A stretch of DNA of 22,698 nt, from contig CAMFDH010000001.1 of the NCBI GenBank assembly GCA_945949035.1, forward strand, positions 1-22,698, written 5' to 3'. The position numbers were made by a program, and so were the translations under genes. How positions within the stretch are numbered: position 1 is the first letter of the stretch; every line of letters begins with the position of its first letter. The notes under the pieces were generated by a model. That model was not told where the DNA came from. It made no database searches and saw only the letters and a list, made by a program, of their open reading frames with translations. Positions 14,029 to 22,698 of this stretch are shown piece by piece. This stretch comes from an uncultured Actinomyces sp. (GTDB taxonomy: Bacteria; Actinomycetota; Actinomycetes; Actinomycetales; Actinomycetaceae).

Positions 14029-15962
14029 GCAACCAGTTCCTTCCTTGATTGGCGCACTCGCCCCTCCTGGAGGTGTGGACCCCGGTAGCGGGTGAGCCGA
14101 AGTGCGTTAAGGATAACTAGCAGCACACTGACTTCGTGTACAAACATGCCACCGGCCAAACCGAGCGACCCGTAGAGCACCGCGGCGATCAGGATGGCGA
14201 CCGTACCCAGTGCCAGGGCCGTGTTCTGCTTCATGATGCGCAGGGTGGCTCTTGAGACGCGGGAGGCGTGTGCCAGTTGGTCGAGGCGGTCGTTGAGCAG
14301 GACAACACCGGCGGTCTCCATGGAGATATCGGTCCCGGACTGTCCCATCGCGATTCCAACCTCGGCGGTGGCTAGAGCTGGAGCATCGTTGACGCCGTCA
14401 CCCACCATGGCAACCCTGCGGCCCTCGGCCTGGAGGCGGGTGACAAACTCTGCCTTGTCATGGGGCAGCATTCGCGCCTGCCACTGCGTGATTCCGGCTT
14501 CCTCCGCAATGGCTCGGGCAGCGCCTTCATTGTCACCGGTGAGGAGGACGACCTCTTTCAAACCTGAGTTACGCAGTGCGGCTACCGCCTCACTGACCTG
14601 GGGGCGAATCCGGTCGGCGACTGCGATCAGTCCGGCAAACCCGGCATCAATGGCGATGAGGAGGACGGTCTGTCCCCGCTCTTCAAGCTCGAGGACACGC
14701 TTCTCTTCTGTGGGGGTGAGGTGGATTCCCTCGCCTGCCAGGTACGTGGCATTTCCAACCTGCACCCGACGGTTTGAGGTTGTCGCACTAATCCCACGGC
14801 CACTAACGACATCGACATTCTGGGGATCATCCCAGACCAGCCCGCGCTCGGTTGCCTCTTCAACCACGGCGCGCCCCAGGTGGTGTTCACTGGAGGTTTC
14901 GACGGCGGCGGCAAGGGTGAGCAGTTCGTCCTCGTCGCGACTGTCGAAGGACTCAACCAGGGTCACCTTCGGCTTACCAAAGGTGATGGTGCCTGTCTTA
15001 TCGACGGCCAAGGTGTTGGCACGCGCCAGCGCCTCCAAAGCCTCTCCGTTCTTGATGAGGACGCCGTTGCGTGCCACGTTGCCCAGTCCAGCCACGGCCG
15101 CAACGGGTACGGAGATGACGAGGGCGCCGGGGCAGGCGATCACCAGGAAGACCAGAGCCTTCTCAATGTCGCGGGTGAAAATGAAGAGGACGACAGCAGC
15201 AATGAGGATCCCGGGGGTGTAGTACCTGGCGAACCGCTCCAGGAACTGCGCTCCACGGGTGCGTGATTCAAGAGATTCCTCAACCAGCTCGACGATGCGC
15301 CCAAAGGTGGTCTCATCTCCGACCTCGGTGGCACGAACCTCCAGGTAACCGGCCTCGACGATGGTTGAAGCGTGAACCGTGTCGCCGGGTTCCTTGAACG
15401 CGGCCACCGACTCTCCGGTAATAGAGGCCGCGTTGGTGGTGGCGGTTCCCGAGACTGTGGCACCTTCAGCAGCGATTCGCTCACCGGTGGTCACGATCAC
15501 CAGGTCATCGACGTCGAGGTCATCTGCGTCAACCCGAACCCGCTGCCCATCCTTTTCAATGATGGCGGTCGTGGGGCTGAGGTCGATGAGTCCCTGAATG
15601 GAACGACGGGCCTTAGCGAGGGTGCGTCCCTCAAGCCAGGCTCCGAAGAGAAAGAGGAAGGCCACGACCGAGGACTCGAAGTAGTCCCCAATCGCGATGC
15701 CCCCGAGAACCGCAATGGTGACCAGCAGGTCGATGGACCAGGTGCGGACTCGGAGCGCCTGCCAGGCCCGAACCGCGATGGGGGTCCCGGCAATGACGCT
15801 GGCGGTAATGAGCAGGATGTTTCCCAGGGAGGCCGGTGCGCCCAGCAGACCTGCAAGTAGGGCCGCCACGATGAGCGTTCCTGAGGACGCCATGGCTACT
15901 GCCCGGCGCCCCAGCGGGGTGGACCACATCCAGGCCCACCCCTTTGGAGTCGTGTTTTCCAT
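14025..15962 (-). CDS. P1B-type heavy-metal-translocating ATPase with CPG motif
   Basis: A 645-residue metal-exporting P-type ATPase. Visible are the actuator TGES (182-185), the transport helix IACPGALVIS with Cys277-Pro278-Gly279, phosphorylation site DKTGT at Asp321, the nucleotide-domain SSEHHLG (357-363), TGDNEG, GDGVNDAP (521-528) and a last helix with HEVSVLLVILNALRL (609-623). Copper and zinc pumps carry CPC and SEHPL, but here these are CPG and SEHH. The His-Glu of the last helix recalls the cobalt/iron-type P1B-4 group. Substrate is therefore uncertain among Zn, Cd, Co, Fe, Cu or a metal complex. No N-terminal metal-binding domain is present; that domain is the separate gene 3 bp upstream. 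The start is ATG at 15962 with a weak AAGG site. Confidence 0.93.
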   Translation of the reverse strand: MENTTPKGWAWMWSTPLGRRAVAMASSGTLIVAALLAGLLGAPASLGNILLITASVIAGTPIAVRAWQALRVRTWSIDLLVTIAVLGGIAIGDYFESSVVAFLFLFGAWLEGRTLAKARRSIQGLIDLSPTTAIIEKDGQRVRVDADDLDVDDLVIVTTGERIAAEGATVSGTATTNAASITGESVAAFKEPGDTVHASTIVEAGYLEVRATEVGDETTFGRIVELVEESLESRTRGAQFLERFARYYTPGILIAAVVLFIFTRDIEKALVFLVIACPGALVISVPVAAVAGLGNVARNGVLIKNGEALEALARANTLAVDKTGTITFGKPKVTLVESFDSRDEDELLTLAAAVETSSEHHLGRAVVEEATERGLVWDDPQNVDVVSGRGISATTSNRRVQVGNATYLAGEGIHLTPTEEKRVLELEERGQTVLLIAIDAGFAGLIAVADRIRPQVSEAVAALRNSGLKEVVLLTGDNEGAARAIAEEAGITQWQARMLPHDKAEFVTRLQAEGRRVAMVGDGVNDAPALATAEVGIAMGQSGTDISMETAGVVLLNDRLDQLAHASRVSRATLRIMKQNTALALGTVAILIAAVLYGSLGLAGGMFVHEVSVLLVILNALRLTRYRGPHLQEGRVRQSRKELVA

Positions 15963-15965
15963 GGG

Positions 15966-16190
15966 TTATCGAACCTTCGTCTTCAGTACCGCGTAGCCGA
16001 GCCCGGAGACGATGCCCGCGATTGTGTCTGCGTCGGTGACGGCCTCATCAATGGAGGCTTCGACCTTGTTAGAGGTAAAGCGAACCTTGGACTCCAGCAC
16101 TCCCGGGGTCCGGTCCAGCGTCTTCTCAATCTTGGTGACGCATGAGGGGCAGGTGAACTGTTCGGTGGTGAGGGTGATTGTCTGTGCCAT
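15966..16190 (-). CDS. Heavy-metal-associated (HMA) domain metallochaperone
   Basis: A 74-residue free-standing HMA domain of the Atx1/CopZ fold, expected to bind a soft metal ion in the cytoplasm and hand it to the ATPase. The binding loop is FTCPSCVTKIEKTL, with Cys14 and Cys17. It replaces the usual GMTCxxC by FTCPSC, dropping the Met that is typical of copper chaperones. The rest follows the beta-alpha-beta-beta-alpha-beta pattern (KVRFTSNKVEASID, then ADTIAGIVSGLGY). The ATG at 16190 has a perfect AGGAGG at 16203-16198 with a 7-nt spacer, so it should be the best-translated gene of the operon. It is the first gene and is followed after 3 bp by the ATPase gene. Confidence 0.92.
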   Translation of the reverse strand: MAQTITLTTEQFTCPSCVTKIEKTLDRTPGVLESKVRFTSNKVEASIDEAVTDADTIAGIVSGLGYAVLKTKVR

Positions 16191-16259
16191 GGTGTTTCCT
16201 CCTAGAGAGTGGGTCGCTTGTCGACTTCTCCTATTTCACCGGTTCTTACCGCGGGATGC

Positions 16260-16275
16260 CTTGACCGAGGTCAAG
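16260..16275. promoter_or_regulatory. FNR-like operator between the HMA operon and the methyltransferase gene
   Basis: CTTGACC-GA-GGTCAAG has perfect 7-bp arms and a 2-nt centre. It contains TTGAC(C)/(G)GTCAA, one base per arm away from the FNR consensus TTGAT-N4-ATCAA. It sits 70 bp before the HMA start and 38 bp before the methyltransferase ATG. The centre (16267.5) is about 42 bp from a plausible HMA-operon start near 16225, the distance for class II activation. It is also 45.5 bp from the predicted leaderless start of the divergent gene. The regulator encoded at 13357-14028 has the right recognition helix. Confidence 0.65.
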
Positions 16276-16300
16276 CTTCGGGGAGCGGGTTCAAGCGCAC

Positions 16301-16312
16301 TACGCTGGGGGA
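16301..16312 (+). promoter_or_regulatory. Leaderless -10 promoter for the RsmC-like gene
   Basis: TACGCT (16301-16306), the spacer GGGGGA, then the ATG at 16313. The spacer is purine-rich but abuts the ATG, so it is unlikely to work as a Shine-Dalgarno site. Confidence 0.5.
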
Positions 16313-17521
16313 ATGAGCACCGTGAACTTTCCGTTTGAGGCCCTGTCGCGAAACCCCGACACCGAAGCGCAGAACCTCTTTGCCTTCGATGCGACGGATC
16401 GGCTTCTCATTGACACGGCGGGGGAGGCGATCAAGGCTGCACCGGATGGAACGGTGGTGATCATCGGGGATCGGTACGGGGCGCTCACCCTCGCCTCCGG
16501 GCACCTTGGCGCCCGAAACATCCGTGTCCACCAGGACTCCTACACCTCTGTCCTTGCACTTGCGCAGAACTATCGGCGCCTGGCCGACGCCCTCGAACTT
16601 CCGGGGGCTCTCTACGAGGAGATCGATCTCGACTCCGCTCTGGTCAGGGGCGCCCGCGTCGTCCTCATTCAACTACCGCGTGACCTGCGACAGCTGGATA
16701 CCTGGGCCCGTTTGATTGCCAGCCACGCAGATCCGGACGTCCAGGTCTTTGCGGGGGGCCGAGTTAAGCACATGACCAGGGCGATGAATGAGGTCCTGGG
16801 ACACTACTTTGGGTCAGTCACGGCCTCGCTTGCTCGCCAGAAATCACGCGTCCTCTCGGCCACCAACCCTCGCGGCGATCTGGGGAGTCCAGGGGAAGGC
16901 GAGGGGTTGACCAAGACCTACGACCGCGACCTTGACCTGTGGGTGGCCTCCTACCCGGGGGCATTCGCTGACGGAAAGGTCGACATTGGGGCGCGCTTCT
17001 TCATCCCGTTTCTTGAGGATGAGGCGAATCTTCCGGAACCTTCGACATCAGGGTCGACGCCGCTTGCGGTCGACCTGGGGTGCGGCACAGGGCTGCTGGC
17101 TGTCGCACTTACTAGGGCTCATCCGCACCTCCGGGTGATTGCCACTGATCGCTCCGCCGCAGCCGTGGCCTCGACGAAGCAGAGTGCCCTGCTCAACCTA
17201 AGCTCGGACCAGCTTGACCGTCTGCAGGTAAAGCGGGATCACGGGCTCTCGGAGCAGCCAGACTCCTCGGTTGACCTCATTGTCTGCAACCCGCCCTTCC
17301 ACACCGAATCAACGGTTTCCTCAGCAGCATCGGACCTCCTCTTTGATGAGGCCGCCCGGGTGCTACGCCCCGGTGGGGTACTCCTCACGGTGTACAACTC
17401 TCACCTGCACCACCGCCACACCCTTGAACGGGTGGTGGGGCCGACCACCCAGCTGGGACGAAACCAGAAGTTCACGGTGACGAGGTCGATCCGCTCCGAG
17501 GTTGCGGCCGAGACCCTGTAG
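16313..17521 (+). CDS. RsmC/RlmG-like class I SAM methyltransferase
   Basis: A 402-residue protein with the two-domain layout of the RsmC/RlmG family, enzymes that methylate N2 of guanine in rRNA. The N-terminal half (about 1-200) is a degenerate Rossmann domain (VVIIGDRYGALTLASG at 44-59, lacking the SAM loop). The C-terminal half is catalytic, with VDLGCGTGLLAVAL as SAM-binding motif I, VIATDRSAAAV, and the guanine-binding motif VCNPPFHTES. The order and spacing fit an rRNA guanine-N2 methyltransferase, but the specific rRNA position is not predictable. It is divergent from the HMA operon and convergent with glycogen phosphorylase. A shared terminator follows the TAG stop. Confidence 0.85.
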   Translation: MSTVNFPFEALSRNPDTEAQNLFAFDATDRLLIDTAGEAIKAAPDGTVVIIGDRYGALTLASGHLGARNIRVHQDSYTSVLALAQNYRRLADALELPGALYEEIDLDSALVRGARVVLIQLPRDLRQLDTWARLIASHADPDVQVFAGGRVKHMTRAMNEVLGHYFGSVTASLARQKSRVLSATNPRGDLGSPGEGEGLTKTYDRDLDLWVASYPGAFADGKVDIGARFFIPFLEDEANLPEPSTSGSTPLAVDLGCGTGLLAVALTRAHPHLRVIATDRSAAAVASTKQSALLNLSSDQLDRLQVKRDHGLSEQPDSSVDLIVCNPPFHTESTVSSAASDLLFDEAARVLRPGGVLLTVYNSHLHHRHTLERVVGPTTQLGRNQKFTVTRSIRSEVAAETL

Positions 17522-17539
17522 AAATCAACCATGGCAGAG

Positions 17540-17578
17540 AAATCGGGGGCCCCACCATGGTGGTGGAGCCCCCGAAAT
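17540..17578. terminator. Bidirectional terminator
   Basis: TCGGGGGC (17543-17550) pairs with GCCCCCGA (17568-17575). After one C/A mismatch, CCACCA (17552-17557) pairs with TGGTGG (17561-17566) around the loop TGG. A-rich flanks on the left and TT-containing flanks on the right make it usable from both sides. It lies between the convergent RsmC-like and glgP genes. Confidence 0.8.
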
Positions 17579-17610
17579 TACGGTTCAAGCCTTCTGTGCC
17601 TGGCGTTGAC

Positions 17611-19980
<2,370 letters not shown>

Positions 19981-20018
19981 TGTTGGTTTCTCCTTGTTTG
20001 AAAAGGACCTTCGTAAGG

Positions 20019-20037
20019 CCGTGCCAGGAGGGCACGG
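20019..20037 (-). promoter_or_regulatory. Hairpin in the glgP leader
   Basis: CCGTGCC (20019-20025) pairs perfectly with GGCACGG (20031-20037) around a 5-nt loop. It is about 40 nt before the glgP ATG in the predicted untranslated leader. There is no T tract, so it is more likely an mRNA-stability element than a terminator. Confidence 0.4.
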
Positions 20038-20048
20038 GCACAAGTAAA

Positions 20049-20074
20049 TGGAACGAACTGTTCCAGTGTTGCAA
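20049..20074 (-). promoter_or_regulatory. glgP promoter region with candidate operator
   Basis: TGGAAC-GAACT-GTTCCA (20049-20065) is a perfect 6-bp inverted repeat with a 5-nt centre. On the minus strand a -35-like TTGCAA lies at 20074-20069, so the palindrome would fill the -35/-10 spacer, a usual place for a repressor. The -10 itself (around 20051-20043, CCATTTACT) is weak. Confidence 0.4.
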
Positions 20075-20155
20075 ACGAATCCCCTTCATCGCTATTCGTT
20101 CGCTGCGTGCTTAGGCACAGTTGGGCGTTCGGCTGCGCAATTAGTGAGTGGCAAC

Positions 20156-20965
20156 TCAGGGGATGGGGCTTAGGACCATGGTTACCGACGTGGTTGACCC
20201 CCCGGACCTGTTCGGTCTGGTCGGTTGAACCTCGAAGGCGGTGATCTCACTGCTGCCAGGGTCCTCGGCTAGTTGGTGCAGGGAACCGAGGACGTCCTCG
20301 ACACCGGCGTGATCGTCAAGGGCCACGTCCTCAATGAGATGACGAGCCGCTAGGCCCCGCCACTTCTTAGCCATATGAGTGATGGTTTTCCGAACCCCGT
20401 GGCGGGGTTGGACGACAGACATCTCAATGATGTTCGAGGACGGCGTCGGCAGGGTAGTCCGGTAGGAACCGGAACGACAGTCGAAGATAGTGCTGCCGTC
20501 CTCGACCCTGACATGCTCCGGCAGCCGCTTTTTCCACCAGGTGGTTAGCGGCCCGACAGAAGGAAGGTTGACCGCTACGGAGAGGCGGTGGTTCGGGATG
20601 AGGTCGTCCGGGCGGACCACACCGAAGAGGCCGGATGAGATGAGAGTGCGCTGACCTAGGCGGAGGCGAGCGGCCTCGTCCAGGGTGGAGGCTTCGAGGT
20701 GATCGAAAAGGACTCCGGTATAGAGGTCGATCGCCGGCGCGCAGGGAGCGGAGAAGAGGTCGAGGTTGGCCCCGGCCTCATCCGCTGATTTCACCCCAAG
20801 TTTGAGGACCTCGGCGGCCCTTGGGCCGGCACCAAGACTCTGGGTAGCGTCGATCACGGTCTTACGAGCATCCTCGAGACCGGGGAACGACAACTCTGAC
20901 AGCATCAGGTTGGGGCCGGAAAGTGGCGCAGTCTTACCCTCTGAGGGTGGAAGCCAGATTTGCAC
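20156..20965 (-). CDS. yaaA: YaaA-family peroxide stress protein
   Basis: A 269-residue YaaA (DUF328) protein. In E. coli YaaA lowers free intracellular iron during H2O2 stress and has a DNA-binding fold. The family opening LPPSEGKT (residues 5-12) is clear, followed by the LYTGVLFDHL region, LISSGLFGVVRPDDLIPNHRLS (in two blocks), the FDCRSGSY segment and a ITHMAKKWRG region. The start is GTG at 20965, supported by AAAGG 8 nt upstream, and it begins exactly at the conserved first strand (MQIWLPPSEGK). The C-terminal extension after about residue 240 is Ser/Thr/Pro-rich and not conserved in my memory of the family. It lies 21 bp after the 54-residue membrane-protein gene and is probably in one operon with it. 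Confidence 0.9.
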   Translation of the reverse strand: MQIWLPPSEGKTAPLSGPNLMLSELSFPGLEDARKTVIDATQSLGAGPRAAEVLKLGVKSADEAGANLDLFSAPCAPAIDLYTGVLFDHLEASTLDEAARLRLGQRTLISSGLFGVVRPDDLIPNHRLSVAVNLPSVGPLTTWWKKRLPEHVRVEDGSTIFDCRSGSYRTTLPTPSSNIIEMSVVQPRHGVRKTITHMAKKWRGLAARHLIEDVALDDHAGVEDVLGSLHQLAEDPGSSEITAFEVQPTRPNRSGGSTTSVTMVLSPIP

Positions 20966-20986
20966 GGAGTGACCTTTGGGGCGCGC

Positions 20987-21151
20987 CTAATCCCTGTTCT
21001 TTGTGAAGAGTCCGGCGACAAAACCCACCACCAGGGTGATGAGCAGGGCGATGATGCCGACCCAGGCCAGCCACATGAGGCCCTTGATGAGGAAACCGGC
21101 GATCGCGAAGAATACCCACAGGACGATGAGAAGAATAAGTAGCCAAATCAT
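20987..21151 (-). CDS. 54-residue small membrane protein
   Basis: A short gene of 54 residues reading MIWLLILLIVLWVFFAIAG, a short loop, then LMWLAWVGIIALLITLVVGFV in two parts, ending GLFTKNRD. Two transmembrane helices separated by FLIKG are predicted, with a charged cytoplasmic tail. The ATG overlaps the stop of the amidotransferase gene as ATGA, which indicates translational coupling. AGGTAGG lies about 8 nt upstream. I do not recognise a family beyond small actinobacterial hydrophobic proteins. The tight coupling and lack of stop codons across two helices make it a real gene rather than chance. Confidence 0.75.
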   Translation of the reverse strand: MIWLLILLIVLWVFFAIAGFLIKGLMWLAWVGIIALLITLVVGFVAGLFTKNRD

Positions 21152-22098
21152 GGGTTCAGCCTACCTTTTAGGCCCGGGGTTCCGTCGGCGGAGGTTAAAG
21201 ATGACTCATTTTCAGGAAGGGCGCTGAGCAGGACAGGGTCCTTCCCCGGCTCAAAGATGCCGATGGTGTGATCGGGGAAGGGGAGCCACTCATTCTCGGA
21301 GCTCTCAAGGATCAGAGGTTCTGAGACAACCAGGGTGGAGCCATCCGGGATCTCAACTGAGCGTCCGCCGTGACCCTGCAGCGTCAGGGGTCCTGCGGTG
21401 TAGAAGAGGCTAGGGGAGGAGAACAGGCCGGGAGGTGTGAACGCGCTCTGAACCGAAGTGCGCATGGCGATAATGCGCCGGCCGTCTGACACGCCAATCG
21501 TGGCGTTGAAGGGGTACTCGGACTCGACCTCGTCCAGGGCCTGCCGCACGGATTCGCGTAGTTGACGCAGGGCGCCAACCGGGTCCTTCGTTAGACCAAA
21601 GCTCAAGGCCAGGTAGAAGCAGACCTCAGAGTCCGTGTTCCCCTCCAGGTAGGGAAGGTACTGGGGATCGATCTGTGCGGTGAGGCGGCTGTGAACCCGG
21701 TTGTAGTTTCCAATGAAGCCGTTGTGCTGGAACATCCACCCGTCATGGACAAAGGGGTGGCAGTTCTGCATTGAGACGGAGCGCCCAGGGGCGGCTCGGA
21801 CATGACCGAGGAAGCAGGGGCTCACGATTTCCTGGGCCAGGCTGACAATGTTCTCTGAGTCCCAGGCTGGGCTCGGGTCTCGGAAGAGTCCGATCTGCCC
21901 GGTGCGGCCCACCCAGGAAAAGCCGTAGCCCTCGCCGCTGGTCGCGATGCGGCGCTTTGGAGAAATAGCGACAGGGGTCTTGACCGGCATGTCGAGAAGC
22001 TGGGCGTCGAGGCTCTGGTCAATCAGTGAGTTCACCGGCCTGGTGAGGATGTTCTCCAGGGGGATGGGTGAACCCGAGTAGGCGATCCACCGGCACAT
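21148..22098 (-). CDS. Class II glutamine amidotransferase (YafJ-like)
   Basis: A 316-residue Ntn-type class II glutamine amidotransferase. The N-terminal nucleophile is Cys2 (MCRWIAYSG). Glutaminase signatures follow: GHVRAA, QNCHPFVHDGW, FQHNGFIGNY and GNTDSEVCF. No synthase domain is attached, as in YafJ and the ergothioneine-pathway hydrolase EgtC. The absence of other ergothioneine genes favours a YafJ-like protein whose substrate is unknown. I place the start at 22098 because Cys must follow Met directly and the longer open frame to 22413 runs through the tRNA gene. The upstream AAGAGA is a weak ribosome site. The gene ends in ATGA with the small membrane protein. Confidence 0.9.
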   Translation of the reverse strand: MCRWIAYSGSPIPLENILTRPVNSLIDQSLDAQLLDMPVKTPVAISPKRRIATSGEGYGFSWVGRTGQIGLFRDPSPAWDSENIVSLAQEIVSPCFLGHVRAAPGRSVSMQNCHPFVHDGWMFQHNGFIGNYNRVHSRLTAQIDPQYLPYLEGNTDSEVCFYLALSFGLTKDPVGALRQLRESVRQALDEVESEYPFNATIGVSDGRRIIAMRTSVQSAFTPPGLFSSPSLFYTAGPLTLQGHGGRSVEIPDGSTLVVSEPLILESSENEWLPFPDHTIGIFEPGKDPVLLSALPENESSLTSADGTPGLKGRLNP

Positions 22099-22205
22099 GG
22101 CATCTCTTTTCGTCTCGGCAACAGGCGGCGTTAGAGCGCCGTGGGTCCATTGTTGCCCGATCGCCGGTGAAGCGCACTGGGTGAAGGGAAAACAGGCATG
22201 AAGAG

Positions 22206-22278
22206 AGCCGCCTAGGAGACTCGAACTCCTGACCTGATGCTTACAAGGCAACTGCTCTACCAACTGAGCTAAGGCGGC
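22206..22278 (-). tRNA. tRNA-Thr (anticodon UGU)
   Basis: A complete cloverleaf of 73 nt without encoded CCA. Acceptor arm GCCGCCT pairs fully with AGGCGGC. The D arm is GCTC/GAGC. The anticodon loop is CTTGTAA with anticodon TGT. The T arm AGGAG/CTCCT encloses TTCGAGT. The discriminator base is T. The anticodon stem (GTTGC/GCATC) has a T-T mismatch at 28-42. Confidence 0.95.
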
Positions 22279-22406
22279 GCGAAAGTAAGTCTGCCTGAAT
22301 GTCGAGTCTCGGTCAAAACTGGGCGGAAAAGTCACTTCTGTTAGCGCAATCAAATGTGTGTTATCGTGACAGAAACGGCCGCTTTTGTGCCGGAATCTCC
22401 TTGAAA

Positions 22407-22435
22407 ATGGCACACTTGGCTCGTCTCACTACGAT
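22407..22435 (+). promoter_or_regulatory. Likely promoter of the gene at 22498
   Basis: ATGGCA (22407-22412), a 17-bp spacer and TACGAT (22430-22435) give a plausible promoter with start near 22442 and a leader of about 56 nt. The rest of the 219-bp interval from the tRNA to this gene shows nothing I can name. Confidence 0.4.
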
Positions 22436-22497
22436 GTTCATTTAGTAAGGAAGGTAGTGGTAATCCTTCCCGTCGAAGACCAAAATAGGCGGTGAGC

Positions 22498-22698
22498 ATG
22501 GCGATTTCTCGCCAGAATGAGCTGGAGTGGCATCGCCGTGTGGCGGAGGCCCCGCCGCTTACATCCCTGGGCGATGTGCATGCTCAACTGGACAAGGCGA
22601 CGAAGCGCTATGTCGGTCCCGAGGGGCTGGAGGAGTTCTCTCGAGGCGGGGATGTCCTCACCCAGAACCCCCAGGACTTTTCTGCCTACGTAATGAAT
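22498..22698 (+). CDS. Unrecognised protein, 5' part only
   Basis: An open frame of 67 codons from the ATG at 22498 to the window edge. The start MAISRQNELEWHRRVAEAPP is polar, without a signal peptide or membrane segment, and the rest (GDVHAQLDKATKRYVGPEG, then a GGDVLTQNPQDFSAY stretch) shows no motif I can place. A weak purine run (AGGCGG) lies 9-14 nt upstream. Codon use is GC-rich at third positions like the neighbours, which supports it as a real gene. Function cannot be given. Confidence 0.65.
   Translation, partial: MAISRQNELEWHRRVAEAPPLTSLGDVHAQLDKATKRYVGPEGLEEFSRGGDVLTQNPQDFSAYVMN

Noticed and set aside
14194..15222. 342-codon open frame antisense to the P1B ATPase
   Set aside because: Opposite a gene with all P-type ATPase motifs. 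The Ser/Arg/Ala-rich product without any domain is a mirror artefact.
19981..20043. Longer glgP start adding 21 residues
   Set aside because: The extension is Cys/Pro/Arg-rich, crosses a leader hairpin and lacks a ribosome site. The ATG at 19980 has AAGGAG at 9 nt.
21158..21163. TAGGCT as a seventh leaderless promoter, before the 54-residue gene
   Set aside because: The geometry fits, but the ATGA overlap and nearby AGGTAGG make coupled translation from the upstream gene the simpler reading.
22099..22413. N-terminal extension of the amidotransferase open frame
   Set aside because: It runs through a complete tRNA-Thr gene and would bury the catalytic Cys, which must be residue 2.

Overview
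This window reads as chromosomal DNA of a fermentative actinobacterium, most likely a member of the Actinomycetaceae or a close relative. The evidence is the GC-rich third codon positions, GTG starts, TANNNT -10 elements, an Actinobacteria-style class II aldolase, a fused ATPase-permease ABC transporter and a thiol-type arsenate reductase. The genus cannot be fixed from sequence alone. No IS element, phage gene, CRISPR array or integrase is visible. The region looks like core chromosome with a few accessory insertions.

Layout. 1-715 (-): SDR oxidoreductase, cut by the window edge and divergent from an exonuclease III gene (798-1610), which overlaps a SpoU/TrmH RNA methyltransferase gene. 2416-3438: class II fructose-bisphosphate aldolase with a strong terminator. 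3439-3677: a palindrome-rich spacer with a candidate LexA box, leading into an unrecognised 411-residue protein and carbamate kinase. 5950-9225: a 1091-residue MacB-like ABC ATPase-permease with its own promoter. 9284-12173: ZIP transporter, GH1 beta-glucosidase and ArsC in a row. 12174-12356 (-): a remnant that looks like a RibD/DHFR-family gene. 12407-13360: TrhO rhodanese, convergent with the metal module. 13357-16190 (-): HMA metallochaperone, P1B-type ATPase and Crp/Fnr-type regulator. 16313-17521: RsmC-like methyltransferase, separated from glycogen phosphorylase (17611-19980, -) by a bidirectional terminator. 20156-22098 (-): YaaA, a 54-residue membrane protein and a class II glutamine amidotransferase. 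22206-22278 (-): tRNA-Thr(UGU). 22498-22698: start of an unrecognised gene.

How the parts fit. Aldolase, GH1 glycosidase and glycogen phosphorylase form a sugar and storage-glycan theme. Carbamate kinase suggests ATP from carbamoyl phosphate, but no arginine deiminase genes are in view.

The most distinctive locus is the HMA / P1B-ATPase / Crp-Fnr operon. The ATPase has CPG instead of CPC in its transport helix. The regulator carries two cysteines spaced as in the redox-switch Flp proteins of lactic acid bacteria, plus an FNR-type recognition helix. A near-perfect FNR-like palindrome lies upstream of the operon. I read this as a candidate self-contained, redox-responsive metal export module.

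A second theme is promoter architecture. Six genes have a TANNNT hexamer ending exactly 6 nt before the ATG, the signature of leaderless transcription.
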